From NCBI GenBank assembly GCA_026122225.1, contig JANEZZ010000983.1:248001-312000 (forward strand): 64,000 nt of DNA, given 5' to 3'. Below, piece after piece: positions 36,077 through 45,648 of the stretch; within the stretch, counting starts at the first letter, position 1; the number at the start of each line of letters is the position of its first letter. The notes beneath the pieces are model-generated. The model was not told the DNA's origin and did no database searches. It saw nothing but the letters and a program-made list of their open reading frames with translations. Made by a program: the position numbers and the translations under genes. The DNA comes from Heloderma charlesbogerti (taxonomy: Eukaryota > Chordata > Lepidosauria > Squamata > Helodermatidae).

Positions 36077-36406
36077 GAGCTTTTCTACACGTGGCATTTA
36101 TTGATTATCATTCCCTACTAACAGTTGTTTATGGGTTCTTTAGACAACATTGTGATCCTCCAGTTTTGCTTCTGTTTTTAAACAGCACTTTCTGTGAGTT
36201 TTTTTAGAGCAGGGAAAATGTATTATTTAAAGAAAACACTATTTCCCCTTGTGCATTCACACTATTCCACTATACCACAGTGCCACCTAGGGTTATGTAG
36301 CAAAAAAGCAAGAAAGGAAACACTTTTCGTGTAGTGCTCGGATCTCAATTCTGCAACAAAATTGAAAATAGATACAGTGGATTAACAGCCTCGTGTAGAG
36401 AAGCTC
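36077..36406. mobile_element. P-like element, diverged copy
   Basis: GAGCTTTTCTACACG and 'tcgtgtagagaagctc' are inverted ends. The interior ('ctttagacaacattgtgatc', 'cagtgccacctagggttatg') is a diverged version of the P family, about 60 bp shorter. Confidence 0.5.
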
Positions 36407-36427
36407 CGAGTCTGTAAACATTCTTTA

Positions 36428-36546
36428 GGAGCTCAATCCTATGCATGTTTAGACAGAAAAGGGTCCTACAACTCCCAGCATCCCCCAGCCAGCTGTGCTG
36501 AGAGTTGGACTTTTTTTAATCTCTAAACATGAATAGGATTTCGCTC
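36428..36546. mobile_element. T-family short hairpin
   Basis: 'gctcaatcctatgcatgttt' and 'aaacatgaataggatttcgc' are the ends; 'tcctacaactcccagcatcc' pairs with 'gctgagagttggac'. Co-linear with the T unit at 19092-19468. Confidence 0.6.
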
Positions 36547-36929
36547 GAAGTCATGCTAGAATTGACAACATATTTCAGTATTTTGCATCTATGATAAAGG
36601 CAAGTTCTTTTCTCCTCGTCTCTGAAGATGTGGTCATAAAATCTGAGTGCTCAGCTTTCTCTTCATAAGGCCAAGCTACATCCAGCACCTGACAGCCTCA
36701 GGCATGATGTTTTGCTCACATTCTAGTAATGGAAGATTGCTCTCTGAGTAGTTTTACAATTCACACCAGATACAGAAGGGGCAATAGAGGGGGAGCAAGC
36801 AGTTTATATGGCTGAATCCCAATCCTAATATTTTGGTGCTTCTTAGGCCTCACACGAAGATATGAAAAGAAGATTTCATTTGTTGAATTAAACACTCATC
36901 ACATTTTAATCGAGTAGCACCAGCTTTAT

Positions 36930-37080
36930 GTTTGTTATTTATTTATTTAAAATATTTCCTGGCCACCTTTCAGGGCAGGAGCCCTCCCAAGGCAGCGCAC
37001 AACAATAAAACTCACATAATAAAAACTGATACAGTAATAAAAGCAGTAAAAATAGCAACAGCAGCAAACATCCTAAAAAA
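36930..37080 (-). repeat. L2-like LINE 3' fragment
   Basis: 'aaatatttcctggccacctt', 'caaggcagcgcacaacaata' and the A/T-rich stretch after it match, on the minus strand, the 3' UTR of L2-like elements. It is cut at about 37080 by CR1. Confidence 0.5.
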
Positions 37081-38162
37081 TCATAGAATAGTAGGGTTGG
37101 AAGGGGCCTACAAGGCCATCGAGTCCAACCCCCTGCTCAATGCAGGAATCCAGGTCAGAGCATCCCTGACAGATGGCTGTCCAGCCTCGTCTTGAATGCC
37201 TCCAGTGTGGGAGAGCCCACCACCTCCCTAGGTAATTGGTTCCATTGTCATATTGCTCTAACAGTCAGGAAGTTTTTCCTGATGTTAAGCCAGAATCTGG
37301 CTTCCTGTAACTTGAGCCCATTATTCCATGTCCTGCACTCTGGGATGATCGAGAAGAGATCCTGGCCTTCGTCTCTGTGACAACCTTTCAAGTACTTGAA
37401 GAGTGCTATCATATCTCCCCTCAGTCTTCTCTTCTCAAGGCTAAACATGCCCAGTTCTTTCAGTCTCTCTTCATAGGGCTTTTTTTCCAGTCCCCTGATT
37501 ATCTTTGTTGCCCTCCTCTGAACCCTCTCCAGTTTGTCTGCATCCTTCTTAAAATGTGGTGCCCAGAACTGGAAACAGTACTCCAGACGAGGCCTAACCA
37601 GTGCTGAGTATTGGGGAACTAGTACTTCCTGGGATTTGGAAGTTATGCTTCTATTAATGCAGCCTTTTTTGCAGCCACATCACATTGTTGGCTCATATTC
37701 AGCCTGTGATCTACAACAGTTCCAAGATCCTTCTTGCTTGTCGTGTTGTTGAGCCATGTATCCCCCATCTTTTAACTGTGCATTTGGTTTCTTTTTCCTA
37801 GGTGCAGAACTTGGCATTTATCCCTATTAAATGACATTCTGTTGTTTTCTGCCCAGCGCTCCAGTCTATCAAGATCACTTTGAATTTTGTTTCTGTCTTC
37901 CAAAGTATTAGCTATTCTGCCCAATTTTGTGCCATCTGCAAATCTGATTACCATTCCCTGCACCTCATCCTCCAAGTCATTAATAAAAATGTTGAAGAGC
38001 ACTGGGCCCAGGACTGAGCCCTGCGGTACCCTGCTCGATACCTCTCCCCCGTTTGAGAAGGTCCCATTGAGAAGCACTCTTTGAGTCCGATTCTGTAGCC
38101 AACTGTGGATCCACTGGATCGTTGTTTCATCTAGCCCACTTTGAGCTAGTTTGCTCATCAGG
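37081..38162 (-). mobile_element. CR1 LINE, 5'-truncated
   Basis: CR1 is a non-LTR retrotransposon; ORF2 supplies endonuclease and reverse transcriptase. The minus-strand open frame at 37772-38158 holds the middle of the reverse transcriptase: SRVPQGSVLGPVLFNIFIND (fingers/palm), then the catalytic box as FADG where the family has an ADD motif, then ERWAENNRMSFNRDKC. The missing second aspartate and the 5' truncation show it is dead. The 3' UTR runs down to 37083, where 'tcatagaatagtagggttgg' is the inverse of the usual CR1 3' end. It interrupts an L2-like repeat. Confidence 0.85.
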
Positions 38163-38283
38163 ATATCAGGATATATATAAGGCCAGAGTAAAGTAGTAGG
38201 TTTACAGGGCCTTCCTAAAAGCCTGCATTGATGGGGGACTTATCATTGCCAGCGCCAGCCGACGATGTTTTGCTGCCTGTGAG

Positions 38284-38371
38284 CAGTGAAGCCTGGTGGC
38301 TCCAGTGTCAGTGGGGCAGCGCATCTACTCCAGCTTTCAGTCAGAACCAGTCAGAACTCCAAAGGAGCTAC
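38284..38371. mobile_element. S-family left half
   Basis: CAGTGAAGCCTGGTGGCTC to 'aaaggagcta' is the left arm of an S element. It stops where the inverted repeat of 38372-40131 begins, so the right half has been lost or displaced. Confidence 0.55.
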
Positions 38372-40131
38372 CCACTAGGCTCCAAAGATTAAAAACTGTA
38401 GCGTAAGACTGGGGATCTGCATGTATTTGAAGGAATGCAGAAAAGCCAACACAGCTTGTATCTCTCTATTAACGGTGTTTAGGATTCCAGCCATATACTA
38501 TTTGTGGGGACTATATATCCTCCATACTTACAAGTTATTTCCTTCCAGAGCCTGGTGCATTATATATGTTTTGGACTTTAACTCCCATGAAGCCTCCACT
38601 GCCCATGAGAAGTGTACATATCAGAGGAAAGACTTGGTCTAGACTTCTCTCTCACATGATTAATTTTTAATCTCAAGGCACTTTTTTAAAACGGACAAGC
38701 CCGCTGACATGGGAGGATATTTAGTCACCACAAATGGTATATGGCTGTAATCCTAAAACTGTTAATAGAGAGAAGTCCTACTGAACTCTGTGGGACTTAC
38801 TTCTGAGTAAACATGCCTAAGATTGCACTGCATACATATACATACAAAATAACTGACAGAATATCACTTTTGGTCCGTTATGTTCTAAAGTAAATGAAAT
38901 TACTTTGGTCTTCTCTAAAAGTTACATGAATCCACTCCAAGCCAGGGAAACCATTCCTGCATTCATTCACTTAGGCTTAAACACTACCATCTCAGTGCAA
39001 TCATCTCAATGCAATAGCAAACGTAAGATCTTGTATTTTTGTCCTGATGTATATAGCAATGTTGGAGAATTCCGCCATGGACTCCAGAATTCCGCCTGGA
39101 GTCCATGGTGGAACGGCTTTCCCACCCGCCACCCCCCGAAATCCCCCCCGGAACGGACCTACCTGGCGGCAGATGCGGCGGCGGATGCGGCGGTGGCTCC
39201 AGCTCCGGCTCATCTTCCGGCCACTGTTGGGCTGCTGCGGCAGCAAATGGCAGCCGTTGTAGCGGCTGCCATTTGTGTGCCTGCATTAGGCCATGATAGG
39301 CTACGTAAATACTTACGTAGCCTATCACAGCAAAGAGCCGTGATAGTATTTACCTAGCCTATCATGGCAAAAGGCAGGGACACAAATGGCGGCCGCTACG
39401 CCATTTGTGTCCCTGCCTTTTGACATGATAGACTACATAAAAACTTTGGTAGCCTATTACGGCAAAGAGAATGCCGTAATAGGCTACCTAAGTTTTTATG
39501 TAGCCTATCATGTCAAAAGGCAGGGACACAAATGGCGTAGCGGCCGCCATTTGTGCCCCTGCCTTTTGCCATGATAGGCTAGGTAAATACTATCACGGCC
39601 TAATGCAAGGACGCAAATGGCAGCCGCTATGCCGGCAGCCATTTGTGGCCGCAGCAGCCCGGCAGCAGCCAGAAGTCCGGCTGTGGCCGGCCCTGGCTGG
39701 TGGCTCTGCGGCCTTGCCACGGAGCGGAGCCAGCTGGGGAGGATTCTGGGGGGAGGGACCGATCACCTCCCCCGCACCGCCAAAGCCCTGGATCGGAACC
39801 AGGTAAGGGATTCGTACATCCCTAGATATTTGCTGTAGGTGAGCCTTCCTCAACCTGGAACTGGACTGCAAATCTCAGCATTCCTGACCAGTAGTCATAC
39901 TGGCTGGGCTGATGGGAGTTGAAGTCCAAAACATTTGTAACATACCAGTCTCTGGAAGGAAATAACTTCTAAGTATGGAGGATTTATAGTCCCCACAAAT
40001 AGTATATGGCTGTAATCCTAAACACCATTAATAGAGAGATATGAGCTGTGTTGACTTTTCTGCATTCCTTCAAATATATGCAGATCCCCAGTCTTAACAC
40101 TACAGTTTTTAATCTTTGGAGCCTAGTGGAT
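38372..40131. repeat. 1.76-kb structure bounded by ~220-bp inverted repeats
   Basis: The left arm, 38372-38590, starts 'ccactaggctccaaagatta'. The right arm, 39905-40131, ends with its complement 'taatctttggagcctagtgg'. Shared blocks include 'ggatctgcatgtatttgaag', 'gaatgcagaaaagccaacac' and 'ctatttgtggggac'. Each arm also carries half of a C-type hairpin. Between them lie an AGGATTGCA-type fragment (38740-38832) and a 769-bp F element. It is either a large foldback transposon or an inverted duplication. No matching TSD was seen. Confidence 0.65.
39055..39823. mobile_element. F-family palindromic element, largest copy
   Basis: It runs from 'agcaatgttggagaattcc' (first bases mutated from AGGGATG) to TTCGTACATCCCT. 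The outer arms are CpG- and GC-rich; the middle (39283-39600) is a set of hairpins inside hairpins. These include 'ggctacgtaaat' with 'acttacgtagcc', 'caaatggcggccgctacgcc' with its neighbours, and 'attacggcaaagagaatgcc' with 'gtaat'. No transposase; all open frames across it are by-products. Confidence 0.7.
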
Positions 40132-40480
40132 AAACAAAACCTGCTTAGTCCATAGTAATACAAGCACTTTACTACCATGCTTCTTTCATGTGAATTTTTT
40201 TTTACAAAATCTGTTGTTCACTGCAATATGAAACACACCACTGAAAGATTTTGTTCTAAACAAGGGGATATTTTGCAGCTCTCTATTTACTCATTGAATG
40301 TTATGATGCTGAAATTCATTGATGCCATTAATTTTTTCTTTCTTTCAGCTGGAGGATTTGTTTTTTGATGTTCTATTTACTGCTGTTCTCTCTCTTAAGT
40401 TATATCTGTGTTCTTTATTCTACTCTGGTCTCTCAAACTTGCTATTCTGTTTCTTCTTTTTTCTTTGCAGCTAGTTTTAA

Positions 40481-41092
40481 GGTGCATGTGATAGGGATGT
40501 TGGAGAATTCCACCACGGACTCCAGTGAGGCTGGATTCTTTAGAATCCGCCCCCCCCCCCGAGTCCGTGGCGGAACGGACAACCCCCCCCCACGGAATCC
40601 CCCCGGGACAGAGCCTACCTGGTGGTGGATGGGGCGGCAGCGGCAGATGCGGTGGCAGCGGCTCGTCTTCTGGCTGCTGCCCGCAAATGGCGGCCGTTGT
40701 AGAGGCCGCCATTTGCGTGGCTGCCTTTTGCCGTGATAGGCTACATAAATACTTACGTAGCCTATCACAGCTTGGCAAGGACGCAAATGGCAACTGGTGT
40801 AGCAGCCCCCATTTGCGGCCACAGCAGCCTAGCAGCAGCCAGAAGTCCGGCTGCGGCCGGCCCTGGCCGGTGGCTCCGTGGAGTCACCGCGGAGCGGAGC
40901 CGGCTGGGGAAGATTCCGTGGGGAGGGACGGAGTGCCTCCCCCCCACCGCGGGTGCCCCTGAACGGAGCCAGGTAAGGGATTCGTACATCCCTATGTGTA
41001 GACAGAAAAAAGTCCTACAACTTCTAGCATTCCCCAGCCAGCTGGAAGTTGTAGGAGTTTTTTTCTGTCTGCACATGTATAGGACTGCACCC
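40481..41092. mobile_element. T-family element split by an F element
   Basis: Left end GGTGCATGTG preceded by TAA (40478-40480), right end 'aggactgcaccc' followed by TTA (41093-41095). After the F insertion it resumes with 'gtgtagacagaaaaaagtcc' and pairs with 'ggagtttttttctgtctgc'. TWA-type flanks support PIF/Harbinger. Confidence 0.6.
40493..40993. mobile_element. F-family palindromic element, copy inside T
   Basis: AGGGATGTTGGAGAATTCC to TTCGTACATCCCT, 501 bp. Central hairpin 'gataggctacataaatact' with 'tacgtagcctatc'. The flanks ATGTGATA and ATGTGTAG share ATGTG, an imperfect target duplication of about 8 bp taken from the T element, so hAT-like integration is possible. The termini match copies at 15867, 18081 and 39055. 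Confidence 0.7.
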
Positions 41093-41099
41093 TTAGGCT

Positions 41100-42478
41100 G
41101 CTTTTTATTATAGCTCCATTTTTTTTCTTCCAGACATACTTGCTGATTATTATTATTATTGTTGTAGTTTTGTTGTTATTTCTTCATCTGGTGTAGAATA
41201 TGAAACGCCTTCATTTCCTTCCACTCTATTAAAGTGATCAATTTTCTTTGCTCTTTCATAGCTTTTTCTCCATTAATGTCCTTTCCTCCTCCTCACATTT
41301 GTCCAAGGAGGAAAAAGAAACAGAAAGAAGAAAAGGAAGGAGGTCTGATGCATAGTGTAAATGCATTGCATTTTTTCCTCCTATATTTTTAGGACCTATT
41401 TTATTGATCATACTCTTTGTGGTATTTTTGTTGCCTATTAGTTGTCAATGGTTTGTTTGTTTAACTTTTGCATACAAAAACTGGAGATCAGGGCATTCTT
41501 TACATGAGCGAATGTTGGTATCTCAGATAGTAGGTCAAGGGATTTCACAACATTGCAGATCAATTCCTTTCGGTCATCTCCAGGCCACTATGTTTCATTG
41601 TAGCCCTGCACACTCTTCTCCTAACAACCCTACTTTTAATTTACATGATCATTTGTCAGAACAACAAGGACTCTGGAGCTTGAATAAACTTCATAGCCTG
41701 AAGTTGGGACTTGGTCTGATGGCGTACTGTTCACTGGGTGAGTTTACCCTCAGAGCTCTCTCCAGGTGCAAAAGAGGATGGAGCGTGCAACCTTTGTCCC
41801 TCCAATTAGCAGGCTTTATGAAGCCTCTGGATTGGCCAGGCCGTATAAATACTAGACCCTTGCTTTTGCCTACTCCACAGAGCAGTACCTCCTGTCTGCT
41901 GCACTTCAGACTCCAACTCCCAGCTTTAAGCCCACAACTCTTGCCACTAACTTCAGAGACCATGAGCAAGAGAACGCTCCATATCTTTCACGTTGTTTCT
42001 CTCCTGCTCCATTTGCTTCCCTTTCTCCTCTCTGCTAACTCCTTCATTTTTACCATCCTTGTCTTACTCCTTTATCTGAAGTCCTTTCCGCTTTCTCATT
42101 GCGCCCAGATGCTCACACTTCCTTCCTTTCTTTTTGCAATAACAATTACCATCCCCATGCCCTCTTTCTTATTAATTCATTATGCTCTCTGTCTCCTGGC
42201 TCTGGTGTACACTTCTCCTCTTGTGTCTTTATGTCTTGTCCCTACCATATTTCCTCTTCTCAATCCAATCACCTTCTCATCCCTGTTTCTTTTCATTCCC
42301 TTGCTCTTTTACCCCTCTCTTCTAGTGCTCTAATTTTTATCTTACTCATTCTCGCCAACCTTTACCTGGTTCAAAAGGGTTGCCCTCTTCCTTACTTGTT
42401 TTCTCCAAAAGTATGGTTTCCTACCTATGCTAATTTGGGGGATTTTCTTTTTTAGTGTAAAGATCTCAGAGCATCTTA
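41100..42478 (+). other. Unassigned stretch with one long open frame
   Basis: An open frame of 309 codons spans 41404-42333, the longest in the window. The product has no domain I recognise; its second half is leucine-rich and hydrophobic because the plus strand is pyrimidine-rich. A TATA-like 'gtataaatac' at about 41850 precedes an in-frame ATG at 41961 (MSKRTLHIFHVV). This could mimic a promoter plus signal peptide, but nothing confirms a gene. It could also be part of an unrecognised retroelement. Confidence 0.2.
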
Positions 42479-42858
42479 GGACTTCTCCACACCAGGCTTT
42501 TTATCCGGCAACTTACTGGGGCTTCCGCTTCCAGATTCTTTGCGGGATTAAAATCGGCTCCTTATACGGGCTGACACATGCTTTTTTCCCTGGGACTTCA
42601 TTTGTCTGCAAGTTCTACATGTTTCATTATACAGCCACTAGATGGTGCTGTGTTATAGCAGAACTGCACAATTTCACATGACCATTAAAGGAGATTTACA
42701 TATAAATACTGCATTATCTCCAATCTTTTAAAAAGTGGAAATAAGGTCAAAAACCATGGGAGACACCCTGGAGGTTGACAACATTGTGTAAGGGACCCGC
42801 AAATGTCTGTGAGTGACCAATTTTGAGTGCACAATAAAAGCTTAGTGTAGAAATGCTC
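42479..42858 (-). mobile_element. P-family MITE, copy 4
   Basis: GGACTTCTCCACACC to 'gtgtagaaatgctc'. It contains 'catgtttcattatacagcca', 'ctagatggtgctgtg' and 'ggagacaccctggaggttga', as in the 25045 copy. The flanks are CTTA and CTAG, too diverged to call a TSD. Confidence 0.65.
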
Positions 42859-43071
42859 CTAGCCTTCTTAGAGCAATATTGTTTGCTCTCCTCACTTTCC
42901 CTTGGCTTCTGGGCAGATGAACAACTGGTACAAACTAGCTGTTGTAAAGAAAAGCAATTATGCAATTCAACCCCATCGTTCCCAAGCTCTTTGCTTGATG
43001 GTGGTGTAAACTAGAGAAACAGCAACTTTTGTCATTGTTTATGAAAGGTAATCACAATGCTCATGTTGTGA

Positions 43072-43072
43072 A

Positions 43073-43122
<50 letters not shown>
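43072..43122. repeat. (AAT)n microsatellite
   Basis: About 16 uninterrupted AAT units. Confidence 0.95.
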
Positions 43123-43291
43123 GGCTGGAGCCTTTGTCTTTTGCACATTGTGTTTCTCAAAACAGCACCAAGACACGGTTCACTCCATTGTTAAGCAGAC
43201 AATGCTGAAATGAGAGTGCAGTCTAATCGCAATGAACCTGAATTCCATGATTTGTCTGTGTAAACCTCTTGTGCTGTACATTTTGTTTCAG

Positions 43292-43375
43292 TAATATTTA
43301 GCAAAACCATGGCTACAGATGAAAGAGAGACAGAACACAATGTTCAGTCTGAGGGACTGGGTGGCGATGCTGCAG
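43292..43375 (+). CDS. Candidate 5' coding exon, product unknown
   Basis: A good 3' splice site, 'cattttgtttcag', ends at 43291. An ATG in a strong context (aaaaccATGG) is at 43309, and the frame MATDERETEHNVQSEGLGGD runs to a possible 5' splice site, GCAG|gtactg, at 43375/43376. Unspliced, the frame would stop 36 codons after the ATG. The peptide is acidic and of ordinary composition, unlike the repeat frames nearby, and the stretch is not part of a repeat I recognise. I do not recognise the protein. Chance occurrence is quite possible. Confidence 0.25.
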
Positions 43376-43599
43376 GTACTGAAGAAACTCAACTTGTGCT
43401 TTTGGGTGCAAATTAAAGAGACAGAATTTATGTCAGTATTTTAAAAAAATCAGTTATACAGTATATATTTCTTATTGCAAATGGTTTGGGAGAATAGTGT
43501 AAGTGTAGTGTACAGATACTGTAAGTGATGTGGCTAGACTAGTAGGTTCACAGCCTACAGCTGCAAATGTAGTCTGCAACCAGTGGTTGAATTGCTCTA

Positions 43600-43860
43600 A
43601 TAAAATGTTGCCATAGGCACCACAGAGCACCTGCTTTGCATGCAAAAGGTCCCATCTTCAATCCCTGGCATCTCCAGGTAGGGCTGGGAAAGGCTCCTGT
43701 CTGAACCTCTGGAGAGCCGCTGCCAGTCGCAGTTTGGACTACCCAAACTGATGGAAGTTGATGTCCATTACATCTGGAGGGCACCAGGTCGGGGAAAGCT
43801 GGTATGGTCAATACTGGGCTAGGTGGACCAATGGTCAGTTCACCTTCAACTCTTTGGAAC
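43600..43860 (+). repeat. tRNA-Ala-like SINE, copy 1
   Basis: 'gagcacctgctttgcatgc' followed by 'aaaaggtcccatcttcaatc' and 'cctggcatctcc' is tRNA-Ala-like in the anticodon and T arms. The body ('tggagagccgctgccagtc', 'aggtggaccaatggtca') is that of a common squamate SINE. A C-type half hairpin seems to be inserted at 43730-43800. The D arm and box A are poorly preserved. Confidence 0.6.
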
Positions 43861-43924
43861 AGTGATGGTCTGTGTCCAACCATAGTTCTAAAATAAATAA
43901 TTTTAACAGAGTTTGCCATACTCC

Positions 43925-44345
43925 AGACATTCAGTAAGGGCCGTAGCTTGGGATACAGCACATGTTTTGCATACAGAGAGTCCCAGGTTCTGTCCTGGGC
44001 ACCTCCAGGTAGGCCAGCCTGGAAAGCCGCTACCACTTAGTGTCAACAATACTGAGCTAGATGGACCAATGGTCTGGCCAGAGGCGGCTGGTGGATCCAA
44101 TTTTGGTGGGGTGGAAATTCCATCCCAGTTTTTAGTTACAATCAGCCAGAAGTCTAAAGGAGCTATCCAAGGTGCTGGGCCCTATCCTGAAAATGTGTCC
44201 AGCACCTTGGTTAGCTCCTTTAGACTTCTGGCTGGTTGTAACGAAAACCCAGAATGGAATCTCCACCCCACCGAAGTCAAATCCACCAGCCTCCCCTGGG
44301 TCTGACTCAACATAAGGCAGCTTTTTATGTTCCAATGACCCGAGA
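43925..44345 (+). repeat. tRNA-Ala-like SINE, copy 2, split by an S element
   Basis: Head 'gtagcttgggatacagcaca' with 'cccaggttctgtcctgggca', body 'tactgagctagatggaccaa', interrupted at 44079-44298. It resumes with 'ctcaacataaggcagctttt' and 'tatgttcc', the typical SINE tail. A further tail piece of this SINE is at 50565-50612. Confidence 0.65.
44079..44298. mobile_element. S-family foldback MITE, copy 5
   Basis: CAGAGGCGGCTGGTGGATCC to 'aatccaccagcctcccctg'. The flanks GGTCTGGC (44071-44078) and GGTCTGAC (44299-44306) are a 7/8 TSD made from the host SINE. The arms pair over nearly the whole 220 bp. Confidence 0.8.
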
Positions 44346-44559
44346 AGGCAGACGTGTCACAGCCTGAAGGCTGCCACTAGCTTACCTGAGTGCAAAGGGC
44401 CAGCCAGGAGAATGTTAGAATTGAAATTCGAAGGGCAATGACCCATTTTTGTTACATAAACACATACAGGTATTGCTTGCATGTAATGTGCATTGAATCA
44501 AAGTTACACATTAGTTGAGCAGCTGCAGACAGACAACACTTCCTGTTTATGCTAGGTGA

Positions 44560-44828
44560 TGACATCATGGTGACTTCCAACCAGGAATGCTTAGGCTGTT
44601 TCCAGGCAAAGTTTTTATCTTGCCATCACCTGTCTCAGTCACAGAGTTTTATGGGTGGTCCAGATGTCAGTGTCCTCCATCCGTAGACCTCCTGTGTTTT
44701 CCTACTGCTTCTTCCATCTTTTTTTTCCAACTGTAGAAAATTCATTAAGGAAAAAAAAGATGGAATTGCTGCACAGTGCCTTCTGACTGCTAGCGCTAGG
44801 AGCCCTCTATCCAGAAGCACCCTTAGTA
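44560..44828. repeat. Low-copy dispersed repeat (inverse orientation), copy 3
   Basis: It ends 'ctatccagaagcacccttag', the complement of the start of the copies at 2030 and 7846. An internal hairpin is 'ttccatctttttttt' with 'aaaaaaaagatggaa'. Confidence 0.35.
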
Positions 44829-44867
44829 TAGGAAGTTATTGCCATGTCGATCCCAAAATATAAGCTA

Positions 44868-45082
44868 CAGTGGCGGCTGGTGACTTCTGGGGGAGTGGTG
44901 ATTCCATTCTGGGTTTAAGTTACCACCAGCCAAAATGCTAAAAGTGCTATCCAAGGTGCTGAATATCATCCCCCAAGGGGGTTCAGCACCTTGGATAGGA
45001 ACTTTAGGGTTTTGGCTGGTGGTAACTAAAACCCTGAATTGCATCACAGCCCATCCGGAACTGGAGTCACAAGCTACCACTG
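44868..45082. mobile_element. S-family foldback MITE, copy 6 (type copy)
   Basis: CAGTGGCGGCTGGTGACTTC to 'gagtcacaagctaccactg', 215 bp. It is flanked by a perfect 8-bp duplication ATAAGCTA (44860-44867 and 45083-45090). The centre is 'aaggtgctgaatatcatccc' with 'ggggttcagcacctt'. The TSD length and CA..TG ends point to hAT. It contains no gene, so it must have been moved by another element's transposase. Confidence 0.85.
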
Positions 45083-45648
45083 ATAAGCTATAAAATAATT
45101 ACACAAGCAATGCAGTGGCATGAAAGCTTTGAGGTTGCTACATAGTAAATTAAGAATTCCATGTAATTCAAAAGCTTACACACTCCTCCATCAGTACCGT
45201 CTTGGTACCATTTTAGTGAAGCTTCTATCTTCTGTGTCTTCGCATCAAGCATGGAAGTGCTCCCATTGACATCATCCAACAAGCATGTTTGAAATAGAAA
45301 TATGCTTCAGTATTTTTCTGGATTCATCTATCTACTTCATAATACTGAAATTGATAGAGTGGACATTTCAGAACTTGCCACACTATTCAGCTTGCATTGA
45401 GACCTGAAAACAGTTGAAAGGGGCGGGGGTGAGAAAAGATGTATTATTTCAGCTTGTCCTCCTCTGGCCTAAAGGAGAACACAACCTCTCCAAAGAAATC
45501 AACCTCACTACCTAGGAACGTGGAGACAGGAAGCACACTTAGAAAGAGAGACGTTACTATTGCTGATGTGTAAGTAAGGCACTCCCCTTCATGGATCAGT
45601 GCCTTGTTGTGGCGAAGGGGCTTGTGTAACTCAGTGAAGCCATAAGCT

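Noticed and set aside
40525..40962. Plus-strand open frame of 145 codons, and several similar ones at 38984-39871
   Set aside because: All lie inside F elements, whose CpG-rich palindromes are open in several frames on both strands at once.
43548..44036. Minus-strand open frame of 162 codons
   Set aside because: It runs antisense through two tRNA-Ala-like SINEs and has no known domain.
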